A stretch of 64,000 bases of DNA from assembly GCF_000835495.1 (NCBI RefSeq), contig NW_015622542.1, forward strand, positions 2,564,485 to 2,628,484. The letters are read 5' to 3'. Positions 53,908 through 64,000 of the stretch are shown in pieces (positions within the stretch are counted from its first letter, which is position 1; the number at the start of each line of letters is the position of its first letter). Below the pieces are notes generated by a model. It made no database searches and was not told the DNA's origin. It saw only the letters and a list, made by a program, of their open reading frames with translations. Origin of the DNA: Cladophialophora immunda. Taxonomy: Eukaryota; Ascomycota; Eurotiomycetes; Chaetothyriales; Herpotrichiellaceae. The position numbers were made by a program, and so were the translations under genes.

Positions 53908-53908
53908 C

Positions 53909-53940
53909 TTGATGTCTTGATGTCTTGATGTCTTGATGCC
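53909..53940. repeat. 8-base tandem repeat (TTGATGTC), 4 units
   Basis: Three perfect TTGATGTC units and a fourth with one change (TTGATGCC). They begin one base after the 18-base palindrome. Confidence 0.95.
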
Positions 53941-54259
53941 TGTCGTCCGACATACCAGGTCGCGTTCCTCTTCACTCGTCCACTTCGAAAGGTAGGCGAA
54001 GGGGAGAGGGCGGCCTCGTATTGAAACGGTGGTCGGGTTAAAAGCCCAAGAACACGACGGCGAAGACGTGCGGCTGGCTCAATGCTGCGTTCTTGTAGAC
54101 TGGGACAGAATCTCTGTAGACAGTCGAGAACCCAGTTTTCGATAGAGTATTGGCACCCCTATGCACCTCGTGTATGACCTGCTCGTTTTGCCAGGTCGGA
54201 CCTTCATGCTTCCCCTTCGAAACCGTCTGGAGTCTTCGTATCCAAAGTACACTCATGCG

Positions 54260-56603
54260 CTAAGAAATCAGTTCTAAACCACGCCAACTTGGGTGAAACG
54301 CAGGATCCCTATCAATGGCGCGCAGCCGGGAGTCATTCTCTTTTATTCTTGACAGCCAGAATCTCTTGAAACCAGCAAATTCGTCGTCATTCTTTACCAG
54401 GGCAATATATTGACCCTCGGAGCTCGCAATGACAACGCAGCGTCCAAGCAGATTAGATCGCAGGGGACGGAGAATAACTTCATTTTCATGGAGGGGGGGC
54501 GCACGACCTTCACCGTGCACCATTACGCATTCTTTGCCGTCCAGGATTGACCTCCCTTCCGGGCCGGAGTAGGGGTTGTCGAGCGGCAACAGGTAGGCAC
54601 GGGCTTCCGCCAGCTTTTCCACCAGTCGAGAGGGCGAAAAGGTCATCTTCCCTTGTCTGCACGAGACTCTATACCAGAATGCAAGGCTCCCAATGCTTTT
54701 GCGAACCATTGCCTGGAGGGCGAGTTCTGGCGAAGTCGTATCTTGATTGAGAAGATCTATGGGGCCGTTGCGAGTGACATGATGTGCCGGGTACCGGTGA
54801 ACAGCTTCAATCGGGATCCGGCCGGATACAAAGTTGTACAGCTTGGAGCCGCACTGGATGGAACCAGCTCCGACATGTATGCGGGTAGCATGTTCGATGC
54901 GATCAGTCGGCTCCCTCAATGTTTCCACGTAATAGAACATGGCCCCGTCGCTGAAAGCACAGAGCTCCGTGTTGTTAGCTGGAAGTGAAATGTTACTTCC
55001 AAAGAGCGCAGAGCATTCAGGCAACTTGTTCACCAGTGCCAGATCACGGACCTTGAAGACATGCATATTCCTCGCAGTGTCTGAAAGATAAGTGTAACCC
55101 CGGAACTCGGAGTCAGACATAGCAAGGTAGAAGCCCATGATTCCTTTATAAGTTGGGTGTAATGGCGTATCCAGGATCAGCTGTGGGAGAAGACCTGATA
55201 TTTTGAGCATAGTCCGCGCGATGCGAACCAAGCAAAAGAGTCCGTCCTTGGTTGTACGACCAAATTTTACCCACCTACATCCATCGCATGGACAAATCCC
55301 GGTGAGCTCCTCGACGGCGGATATGTACTTGTCGTAGCCTTGGTCGACTTGAAGGTTCGATATATGACCGCGTGAAAAATCGATCATAAGGGACATCAGG
55401 GGTTTCAACTCTGTCATGGTGTTCGTCAACCATGATAGAAAGCCCACGTGATCATTAAAACAATGGTAGATAGTCGTGGTTCCTAGGATCAGGGCGGTCC
55501 CGGAGGCGATGACCTTCGCAAAAAGAGTTCGAGCCTCAGTCGAGGGGTCCCAGGACGTATTAGTGCTGCTCAAACAATGCAACGTCGATAGTCGACCCTC
55601 CATGCAAGTCGAAGGCGTGGAGCCGTTCAAAAGCTCTGCGATCTCGCCACCAAAAGTGTCTCGAAGCATGGAGCTCAATTTCACTCTACCCCCCTGAGAA
55701 GTGAAAGTCCAAAACTGAAGAGTTCTTTTGGAAGCATTCATCGAGGAATACACCTTCAGAGCGTACCGTAATGGTGTGACCGGTACATTGGACAGCAGTC
55801 TCGAAGGTCTCGGGTCTCTGAAAGGTAATAACGATCTGAGACCCAGCCGCGCCCCCACCGTGAGTGGCGAAGATGAGCTGTCCTTCGCTCGAAAGCACCT
55901 TTACACGGAGACCCAGTATAAATACCGCCCAAGCAGCGATCCAACTGCATGCAATTCCGCCCTGGACGTATATGGTCTCGTAGCTGCCTTGTACGAGCCT
56001 CCCGAGAGCTAGGATGACTCTGGCAAGATCAGTCGGATGGCCGGCCCCATTGTCAACACCTTGGGCCAGTCCACTAAGCATCATGAACTGATTGATATGA
56101 AGGCCCAGACCAGTGTGACTGAAGACGCCGGCAGCAACCGTTGTAAGAGCGCGCCACTGTGAAAACGAGGGTCGAAGTTCCCCAGGTGCTTCAAGCAGCT
56201 TAGAGACCTCGTAGAGAACGAGGCCGGAGACGCCTGTGGTGCATCCCTCGCAAAGAGCAGCACAGAGAGCCACGAGAGCTGAGCCTTGTGCAGTCTGAAC
56301 AAGATCTCGAAGAACATGCCGCACGCCAACGCCAAACCATATGAGCTCGCCGGAAGAGGGGCAATACGTCAGCCGGTTCATTGCATCCTGGAGGACCTTT
56401 TCTCCATGCACCCCGAGGGGGATTGCTGAGCACATTGCTTGTCCAAAGGCGGCTGTAAGGCTGTCGATGCCTGCGCCGGCCGGACGACCAAGGACGGCAA
56501 CTGAGGCAGAGTATTGCATGCGGCTGAGTGCCACCCAGTCAAGGCTGCCAGAGTTGCTGAAGAGCTGGGTCATTGCCAGCTCGCGGCCAGATGTGGATGA
56601 CAT
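54260..56603 (-). CDS. fungus-specific protein of unknown function, with a frame break
   Basis: Uncharacterised family that I recognise only as recurring in filamentous ascomycetes; no function is known. From the ATG at 56603 it runs to 54260, about 780 codons, but in two frames. The first ends at 55686 with FHFSGG and a stop; the second carries on exactly there as GGRVKLSSMLRDTFG. The switch falls on a run of six C on the plus strand (55689-55694). Dropping one base makes the whole span a multiple of three. Visible pieces are WVALSRMQYSASVAVLGRP near residue 21, WFGVGVRHVLRDLVQT, a Gly-rich middle, then CPCDGCRWVKF with FCLVRIARTMLKI. A 58-base intron (GTATTC...CTCAG) could also restore frame but lacks a good branch point. 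The frame is open upstream to 56777 without an ATG. Confidence 0.72.
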
Positions 56604-57712
56604 GCTGGGTGGTAAGTTCAGGTTTGAGCAGGCGGCAAGCGAGAATCGATCAAAGAACCAAATAGCTTGTAGGGCTGCGATGACATGAGGAGCCGTCCGA
56701 CGCTTGAGTTTTGGACAGAAGCTGGATCTTTTGGGATTGTCTCTCAATCGAAGCAGGAGGTTGGTGAAGGACCACAAGAAGGAGAGACGCTGGAAGATGG
56801 GATTGGAGAGGTTCTGTTTGCCCTGCAGGAAACGCCCGCAGCGAAGCCGTCAACGGCAGGCTAAGTGCAGCTACGACCTCCACGCACAGCCTCAAGGTGG
56901 CTTTCCATTCATTGGTCCCCATCCCCAGAGAGGTTCTTAACGGCTCATCGAGTGAGGCTGCGGCGCTGCATGGTTCTGCGCATTGTCGACCGATAAACCC
57001 CTGGCGTTCATGGAGAGGAATCGGGCAGACGAGCTGTGAGAGCCCAAGGCAATCGCTGCGGAGTGGTGATCGACGACATAGGAATGTCTTCTTGGACAAA
57101 CGGCAGTGCTGTTGAAGTGCTGCTGCAACTGTAATCAGGGGATGGACAGAGTGATGACAAGTGATGGTGAGCTGGTGGAGAGAAGAACTTCGAATACCGC
57201 TGGTGGGTCACGCAGCAACACCCACAGCCTACGCCCTAGGGAGAACAAGGCCCAACCTCATGTCGTGAGAAATGGTCAAACTCAGTCACACCTGATCGCT
57301 CTGGAATGTTACAAAAGCCATGGAACTACCGTGAACAAGCAATTGAATATTTGAACCGTAAGCCTTGAGTTAAAGCCACCACCACCTTCAGCTACGTAGT
57401 CCTGGGCGGCTGATCCTTTTGGCCGGGGATGAGACGCAATTCTCAAGTAGCTGCTGAGAAAGAGGCATCTACATGTCGTCCTGATAACCGGGCATCTTCC
57501 ACCCATCAGATAAAGAAAGCTTTAGTGCCCTCCTCGCCGTCGCTACATCTCCCCATCGTCACCTCGTCGTCAAGGTTGTTGTCAGCACCATTGGTAAGAG
57601 AGCACGTAAGTCTTCCGTCTGCCATGCCCAGAAGATATCCATGTAACAAATTGAGGCCGCCAGCCCGATGTCATCTCTTCATCATGTCAAGATCGAGGCG
57701 TATCACCATCCG
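56604..57712. other. intergenic region
   Basis: About 1.1 kb between two minus-strand genes. Bases 56604-56777 stay open in the frame of the downstream gene without an ATG and could be an upstream exon. Otherwise nothing is recognised. Confidence 0.4.
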
Positions 57713-58084
57713 TTATGCCGAACCGCCAATCTGCTCTTGATGAACCTCAATCGAATCACCATCTTGCATTTCGAGCTGCGCATCTTTGTCAGCGGGGTCG
57801 GGTTCCTGGGCTCTTCCCTAGACCGATTCACTCACCTGTTCAGGTGTATCTCCTGCTTGCACTTTTTGACCGTCGAATAAAAATCTTGCTGCCTTTGGAT
57901 CTTTGCCCTGTCTTTCACAGAATGCTCGCATGAGCTTCTCCAACTTGGTGCTTCGCTTGATCTTGAAGAAGACTTCGTTGTTGCCATCCGTCACCTTAAT
58001 ATTCAGATGCTCGTTGTTCGCGGCGGCAGTAGGAGGCGCATCGCCAGCGACGCCGTTTGGTGACCCTTGCCCGGCTTCTGACAT
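57713..58084 (-). CDS. smt3: SUMO (Smt3) precursor
   Basis: Small ubiquitin-like modifier that is attached to lysines of nuclear proteins. Exons are 58084-57836 and 57775-57713, giving 103 residues. The flexible N-tail (about 24 residues) is Gly/Pro/Ala-rich. The beta-grasp fold runs from HLNIKVTDGNNEVFFKIK to DGDSIEVHQEQIGG. The RFLFDGQKVQAGDTPEQLEM stretch is classic SUMO. The precursor ends GG-SA, so Ulp-type protease would remove two residues to expose Gly-Gly. The single 60-base intron falls after TPEQ. The N-tail has no clear psi-Lys-x-Glu site for self-SUMOylation. Confidence 0.97.
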
Positions 58085-58957
58085 TTTGTAGTGTGTGGGA
58101 AGATGTTGAGTGAAGATAGGGAAGTGAGAACGGTGGCAATAGCCTGGTGAAGCGCGTACCGGAGTTAGCGACTGTCGCGTTTCACAAGGAGGGGGAGAGG
58201 GAGCGCTGGAACGAACCTGGTCGCTGATCTCCAACGAGTCTCTTTGGTGATCGGCGGGATGAATGCCGGTGCGGGTCGTGTAGAGAAGAAGGGAAGAGTG
58301 TAGAGCGAGCAGTGATGGTGTTTGAAGAGGAGGAGAGTGGACAAAAGAAAAGAAGAGAGCGAGTCTTGCGGTCGGAATTAATATGTAGAGAAGTCGCGCA
58401 GGGCGAGAAGGGCTGATGGCAAATAGCAAATGTACGCAGTGCGTCTTTGTTCCCCGTCGTCCAATCCCGTGGCAGTCGCTACACGAAGCTGAAGTGAAGT
58501 TCGATCAAGGGTTCGCCACCAAATAATAATCAAAGCCCCACGCAAATCCTCATGTGGAACTTGTGGTTTGCTGGGAACAAGGCTCTGCTTGTTGGAGTAG
58601 TGATAAGATACCATATATTTACCACAAACACTACCACAAACACAGCGAAGTAAGCATAAGATACCCTACACGCATATGTACTACGAGGACTGCTGTCGTT
58701 CTCAGCCAGTCTCAGCTCACTCTGTTCTCACCTGGTCTTCATCTCCCCCTGACTGAAGCCGCCAGAAACGCCTTGATGCCCAATAGCAAAGATGTTGTAA
58801 CTTTGACGGAGAAATAATCGCAACGTAATACTACACAAAGCACCGTGGGCATTGAAAGAAATTGGTTCGTATTTGTTCAGTCACCAACCAAGCGCAGGAT
58901 TTCAAGAATATCCAAGCGGCTAGCACATCTTGATCAAGCGCACACTCTGGGCAGGAT
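58085..58957. other. SUMO promoter region
   Basis: An 873-base spacer between two minus-strand genes. Purine-rich on plus (pyrimidine-rich on the coding strand) between 58180 and 58370, as in strong fungal promoters. No gene seen. Confidence 0.45.
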
Positions 58958-60091
58958 CTACACCCACGTCGAGGGCTGCTGGACATCTCTCCTTCCACTT
59001 GCTCCGCCGCCAACGTTTTGTCCCTGCATCTGACTGCCGCTGCTTCCTCCTCCCCCCAGTCCTCTCTTCATCATCCGCCCCAGTATTCCCACCATCTCGG
59101 CCGCATCCTGAAACGAATCATCATCCATGCCCTCCTGCGCTTCGTACACGTGCCTAATCGCCATCCTCGCCATCTTCCGCGATGCCTCGGCTTCGTGCAG
59201 ACAATCGTAGACGTAGGCGACGTATTCGACTTTGACGGACAGGCGGACTGGATGGGATCCAGGAAGGAGGCGCTCGGCGAGTTCGTCGGCTTCGCGAAAT
59301 GCTTGGGTTGCGTAAGGAGTATAATCTTGTAAAAGGAGGAGGAAAGTTGCTGTGCCGTTACCATTGCCGTCGCCATTGTTGTTACCATTGGCGTAGTACG
59401 GATAGGTTGCAGGAAGGGGTAGCCCGGGCGGAGTTCGTGTTGTTGCTGTAATTCCCACACCGCCGCCCACAGGTCCTCCAAGACTGATAGCTGGTGATCT
59501 CCTTCTCCCGCTTTCCGTGGGAGACCTGACTGTGGCCTGTCTGCTCGGCCTTTCTCTCCCCTCCCTCGACTCCCTCGGACTCAAAGGCTCCGGAAACAAA
59601 GTGTAAGTCGCAACCCCACCGCCGGTGCTCCTTCTGCGATTGATGCGGTCATTCACTGGCGGCTCATTATGAAACAGTACAAAAATATGGTAGAAGCTGG
59701 CTTTGAGTTTGTAACTCAACACCTTGAGTTCCACGTAGTGACCAACCATAGGGAGCACATATTGTTCCACCATAACGAGCCCTTCGCGGGCAAGCCATAA
59801 GATGTGATGAATTAAGTGGCGGGCTTTTGGATCCCGAACAGGGTCGAGGCGTTTTGCGCGGCGCGCGCGCAGAAGTTTCTCAGCGAGAATCACGGAAAGA
59901 CCGAGAACGCGGAACAGGAAACTATTGATCATATCTGTGTCAGCAATAACCGGGCCCGGAAAGGTCCTTGCATCTATGCTACTCTGATCCCGGCACTGAC
60001 AAGGGGCTTACCTGGAAAGATAATTATTCTCCGTAGTAGTAACTTTTGCAAAATAACCCAGAAACTTTTGATCCACTTCCGAGGAGGCCAT
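58958..60091 (-). CDS. degenerate 14-3-3-like protein
   Basis: Predicted protein of 347 residues from exons 60091-60012 and 59921-58958; the intron ends ATCAATAG. The start MASSEVDQKFLGYFAK and the helical segment LIHHILWLAREGLVMVEQY match a fungal 14-3-3-like family. Helices near residues 235-310 (AFREADELAERLLPGSHPVRL, then EYVAYVYDCLHEAEASRKMA) correspond to the 14-3-3 C-terminal half. The centre is replaced by a Gly/Asn/Pro-rich insert of about 110 residues. The canonical Arg-Tyr pair (RYLAE) of the phosphopeptide pocket is absent, so classical phosphoserine binding is doubtful. The C-tail is Gly/Ser/Gln-rich. An in-frame ATG at 60253 would add 54 residues. True 14-3-3 genes must lie elsewhere. 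Confidence 0.85.
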
Positions 60092-62552
60092 CCAAATCGA
60101 GTACAAGGGAGGATCCGGTTGGTCCTTGCTGGACGGCTGCCACTGTCGAGACAGATATGTCAGTTCCACGTAACCTTCTTTCCATCGTTTGCGTGCTCTC
60201 GTGGGTTGTGCCGACTCTGAAGAGTCATCGGTCTTGATCCCATCTGTATCCATTTTTTCTTTGACCTAGGAGTCGTGGTGCCAGCTGGCAGGTTATGTTT
60301 GAAGCAACCGCCAGGATCCGTCAACCAGAGCAAAGAACTTTGGATGATTGTGATTGTGAGGGCCTGAGCGAATAGCTGGAGAGAATCCTGCCCTCTCCCG
60401 GCGAATAGGAACTTGATGGTTGTCCGTAGAATCGAGGTAATGGTAGATTCAACGGACACAAAAGGAATTGTGGAAGGGAGTGTTTCGACGGAGAACGTGG
60501 GTTTGTGAAACAAGCGAAAAGTGCAATTTACCTCTAGCCGCCCGGCTTCAACGCAAAGGCGCTTGCAACAAATGCCCGCCTCAGCAAGTTAGGGGTATTT
60601 TGTTAAAGGGTGAACAAGGCTGTCGGAGCCTTGGTTCACCTATTTTGGAGTCGGACGATTCGGAGAATTTGCTTTAACAAGGTCGGAGAAAAGTACGTTG
60701 AGACAGCCGGCCGTTTCTCAAATAAACTGACTTTTGACGTCGTCTTTGATTATCGAGATGCGTGTCGGAGTGCGACCAGAAGAGCGAGCGTGTGGATAAA
60801 CGAGTGACTTTCGCTTCTTGTCTATTGAGCGACGGGTTTCTTTCTGTGGGTATCGACTGTTGGTACAAATAGCAGAAAGAAAAGAGGTGGAAACGTTCGA
60901 GGCGAAAGCCAGTGTGATTAGGGTAAAATCTTGACGGGAAAAGCGCTGTTGTTACAAAAATGTACAGGTGAAGAAGGAAAAAGAACTCGTAATAGCGGAT
61001 GGACAGCTGTGCAAAAGGCTGTGCTGGTGTGGTGCTGCCGAGATTGGGTTTCTGAGGCCAGATGTCAGCTCGCTGAGACCGAAACCGAGTCGGCCATGAC
61101 GTCCATGCAACGTTCCTGGAGGAAGATGCAGAGCCACAGCAGCTTGGGATTGGAGCGCCTACGTACAGCACACTGGCGCAAAACCGCCTATTCGCCCAGC
61201 ACCCTTATTATTCGAGCCAATGAATCTGGGACAGGTAGTGTTGAAGGTTGCAATTGCGGCCGCAGGGCTTTTGTCTGGAAATGAGGCTGTCGGGTACCGC
61301 TTGTTCTGGTCTCACGCATGGTGTTGGACGGACACGGAAGGAAAAGAGCCTCTGGTCTTCCTGCGCAGTGGGTGTTCAAGCGGTGCATGCAAGGACTGCT
61401 CGATCTTGTGCAGCTGCAGCTTTTCCAGTGGGTTGATCCGACTCAAATCAGCAAAGCCCCTTTCCCCGTCTTCTCTTTCCTTAGGGGGCCAATCCAAAAG
61501 TTTGGAACAGATCGGGTGGACAACTGATTGACGATGTAGGTGCTGGCCACAGACGCAGATTGCCGGGCTGGGAGCAAGGGAAATGCACACGAGGGGAGAT
61601 TCCGACAGTGGACAATTGCAAACGGGACGAATGAGTGCAGTACCGGTGCAGAAGGTTGCAGATGCAGGATGCAGGTATGGAGTCGGATGGACCTAGTTAG
61701 TCAAACACAAGACAGAACCGTAGTGACTGTGAGCAGCTGCACGCCGGAGCAGTAGCGTAGGACGGGGTAGGGCCCCAACGATCACCATGCCATGACGACG
61801 ATGTTCTGGGCAGCAGCAGGAGCAAATGAAATGAACGAAACCATTGCCGTCGAGCTTGTTGGAGCTGGCAAGTGGAAAGGTGATTGAACAATGGCACAAA
61901 GATGAGAGGTCAGCAGCAGACGAGTAGTAGACGAGAGGCTGAGAGCCGGCGATCTGGGAGAAGCTGCATCGTGCCAGCGCATCAAGCGCGTGCGGCCCTG
62001 GTCGCCGGCTTGACCTGACCGGCAATAGCGCGTTAGCCATGGATTGACCCCCTGTGGACAGTGTGGAGGAAGCCTGGAGACTAGCTGGAGCAGGGCAAGC
62101 TGCTCACGGGCAAGTTTTTAGGGTTTGGACAAGGCACGACATGGGCTTGAGATGGGAGCACGGGAGTTGCAAGGATCTCTCGTCCAGGTGCAGCCATTGG
62201 TGGTCCCTGTCGTCCCATGTGCCCAGCGTCACTTTTCCCTTCTCTTGGAGACGAAGTCAATTGTGCGCTCCGTCAGTCACCGTTAAAGTCTGATGTGGCG
62301 GTCAAGGAAAGAGGAGGCATGGCAACGCCAGCACAAGGAACAAGCGGTGGAGGACTGCGGGCTGCGGGCTGCTACGTGGCACACGCTCAGCGACAAGAAA
62401 CAAGAACCAAAAAAGCAAAAGAGAGGTTTGGTGACGGCAGCCGAAGCGACGAAGCGAAGCATGCTCAGGAGCTAAAATGATGAACTGCATGCAGCAGCCA
62501 TGGTCCTTGGGCCATCCGTTATTGACCATTGACCGTAGCGCCAGCTGCACCA

Positions 62553-62588
62553 CCGTGGAACCATGGAACCGTGGACCATGGACCGTGG
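62553..62588. repeat. degenerate tandem repeat CCRTGGA(A), 5 units
   Basis: The units CCGTGGAA, CCATGGAA, CCGTGGA, CCATGGA and CCGTGG alternate G and A at the third position. Confidence 0.85.
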
Positions 62589-62605
62589 CGGCCCTGCAGC
62601 TCCAT

Positions 62606-62626
62606 ATTATTATTATTATCATTATT
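62606..62626. repeat. (ATT)n microsatellite
   Basis: Seven ATT-type units, one of them interrupted (ATC), in non-coding DNA. Confidence 0.9.
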
Positions 62627-62986
62627 ACTCGTATTTGCTGCCAAGCTCCGTGCTCCGATCCCCGTTTTGTTTCCACGTTGCGAGGCCATTGTGGCCATTC
62701 CCCCCAGCAGTACCGAGTAGTGTCATGGCCACTCAGCGCTCAGTTGCCCTTCGACTGCCCGAGTACCTCGTAATGCCCCCCAGCGCACCATACCTACAGT
62801 AGACATGCAATATGCAATTCAGAGGGACGAGTAGTTGCAGGATCAGTGACTCGACTGACTCGGTGAACCCTCACAGCACCCATCTAGTGTGAGCGGCTCT
62901 ACCTATGGAGGCAACAGTTTGAGAGTTTAACAAAGAGCTCCTCACTTCCCGTTATTTGTGGTTGTTCTTCCTCTTCCTTCCATATC

Positions 62987-63010
62987 CTCTCTCTCTCTCC
63001 GTGTGTGTGA
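62987..63010. repeat. (CT)n(GT)n microsatellite
   Basis: A CT run passes directly into a GT run and then GA-rich sequence, in the long non-coding region. Confidence 0.8.
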
Positions 63011-63657
63011 GTGAGAGAAAAGCCAACAGCGGCTCTCGATCCTTGCTCAGTTTCATCCTTCTCCCTTGTTGGAGCCATACGACGGCTCTTTTCCCCCTGT
63101 TAGCAGCACACTGCATCCGATGTCCTGCCGCCTCCCACTAAGATACAACTTCTGCAAAGCCAGTCTCCCTGCCCGTCATCCTGACCGCTTCCTCCTGTCC
63201 ATATTAATGCCTTCATCGGTTTCTTGTCTCCGCTGCCCCTTTGCGTTCACCTCCAGAAGTGTGTCCCGACTCGAGGGTTGATCCTGCTTCCACTCCCAAC
63301 TTAAAATGGGGATGGTTCGCAGCACTCGTGTGATTGGATAATAGCATACCCTGCAAGCCCTTCGGAACCTGGTTTCCATTCTGATGTTTGGGAATTCGTC
63401 GGCCTTCTTCGATGGTGACCCTTCATCTCGTCCTCTATTGCGCTGGCCAAGTTAGCTGATTGGCAGGAAAATCTGATGTTCCCGACATACCTGTACGCAG
63501 GCGCACATGACTGAAACGAGAAGTCCAAGATTTTAGCCTTGAACGCCGAGCCGGCATGGGGCAAGAGAGATTGTCAGTGCCGTCGTTGTGGCACGAACAG
63601 AAGGGGTTATGAGAAACAATCGGTGAACGTCATGTTCAAGCAATGCTCCCGGACCGT

Positions 63658-64000
63658 TCACTTGCCGTCGTCCTGACCTCCCTCCATCTGACCATACGCT
63701 GGTCCTTGTGGGGGTCCATTCATCGCAGGTCCATGAGCTGGTTGCATTTGGTGATGCATCTTTTGCGACATCTGGCCATATCCACTACTCATGGTTCGGT
63801 GCTGCATGGCATATCCCTGATGGGGTGTAGAACCGTACTGGTGCCCACCTCCATAGCTGCCACGATGCATACCCATTTGTTGCTGCGGATATGCCATCGG
63901 CGCTGCTCCCTGGTTGGAGACGCTAAACATCATGCTGGGCGCAGGTGGGTGGCCTTGTTGTGATCCTTGCTGCATCATCATCGGCGCCATGCGTCCCGGA
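63658..64000 (-). CDS. C-terminal part of a Met/Gln/Gly-rich protein (cut by window edge)
   Basis: The frame is open from base 64000 down to a stop at 63658, so only about 113 C-terminal residues are visible. The composition is extreme: Met, Gln, Gly, Pro and His (MAPMMMQQGSQQGHPP, YGQMSQKMHHQMQPAHGP) with an acidic end (EGGQDDGK). This is typical of the disordered tail of a transcription or RNA-associated factor, but nothing here identifies it. Whether an intron lies upstream cannot be seen. Confidence 0.6.
   Translation of the reverse strand, partial: PGRMAPMMMQQGSQQGHPPAPSMMFSVSNQGAAPMAYPQQQMGMHRGSYGGGHQYGSTPHQGYAMQHRTMSSGYGQMSQKMHHQMQPAHGPAMNGPPQGPAYGQMEGGQDDGK

Larger units (their letters stand above)
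53382..54259. other. convergent intergenic region with palindrome and tandem repeat
   Basis: 878 bases between the 3' ends of beta-tubulin (plus) and the uncharacterised gene (minus). It holds the perfect palindrome at 53890-53907 and the 8-base tandem repeat that follows, plus AGGTACCTAGG-like words near 53857. No gene. Confidence 0.5.
60092..63657. other. very long intergenic region (3.6 kb)
   Basis: Bases 60092-60253 may extend the 14-3-3-like protein. The rest has many short ORFs on both strands without domains or a consistent exon chain. It carries several simple repeats (62553-62588, 62606-62626, 62987-63010) and an AGTACCTCGTA half-motif at 62762-62772. The length suggests a long regulatory or leader region for genes at the right edge. 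No tRNA or rRNA recognised. Confidence 0.4.

Overview
The window is nuclear DNA from a filamentous ascomycete. Genes are dense and on both strands. Nearly all have one to seven short introns (about 46-170 bases) with GTRNGT donors, CTRAC-type branch points and YAG acceptors. Intergenic spacers run from 0.4 to 3.6 kb. Several proteins are typical of Pezizomycotina: a Zn(II)2Cys6 regulator, a catalase-peroxidase, an MpaB-like oxygenase and a seven-intron beta-tubulin. The set fits Eurotiomycetes best; an order such as Chaetothyriales is a guess.

Layout. 1-4.7 kb: a Zn2Cys6 regulator cut by the left edge, then an aldo-keto reductase. 5.7-18.6 kb: an Fyv6/PIP30-type protein, a very large charged repeat protein and an SMN orthologue. 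19.9-32.2 kb, all on the minus strand: V-ATPase subunit C, catalase-peroxidase, a membrane-anchored PaaI-type thioesterase and a PMCA-type calcium ATPase. 33-43.3 kb, all minus: a doubtful ORF, an HD-domain cyanamide hydratase-like protein, a Cys/His-rich small protein, nucleoporin Nup84/Nup107 and a small coiled-coil protein. 44.4-53.4 kb, all plus: a fused, cut-down succinyl-CoA ligase, an MpaB-like oxygenase, P5C dehydrogenase and beta-tubulin. 54.3-60.1 kb, all minus: a fungus-specific protein with a frame break, SUMO and a degenerate 14-3-3-like protein. After an unusually long spacer, the right edge cuts the C-terminus of a Met/Gln/Gly-rich protein.

Most genes are housekeeping and do not form a visible cluster. 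Loose themes are RNA splicing (Fyv6-type protein and SMN, either side of the giant gene), ion and pH homeostasis (V-ATPase C, calcium ATPase) and mitochondrial metabolism (P5C dehydrogenase, the ligase fusion, the thioesterase). I see no biosynthetic gene cluster, transposon, CRISPR array, rRNA or convincing tRNA.

The most unusual items are: (i) the alpha-beta succinyl-CoA ligase fusion whose beta half lacks the ATP-grasp front; (ii) the roughly 2,150-residue polyampholyte built of W/F + KKDKKK + Pro-Glu modules; (iii) a frame break exactly at a run of six G/C in an otherwise intact 780-codon gene; (iv) a short palindrome family, GTACCTCGTACGAGGTAC and its halves, recurring in intergenic DNA. 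Gene models were built by reading splice sites by eye; exon coordinates are in each entry.
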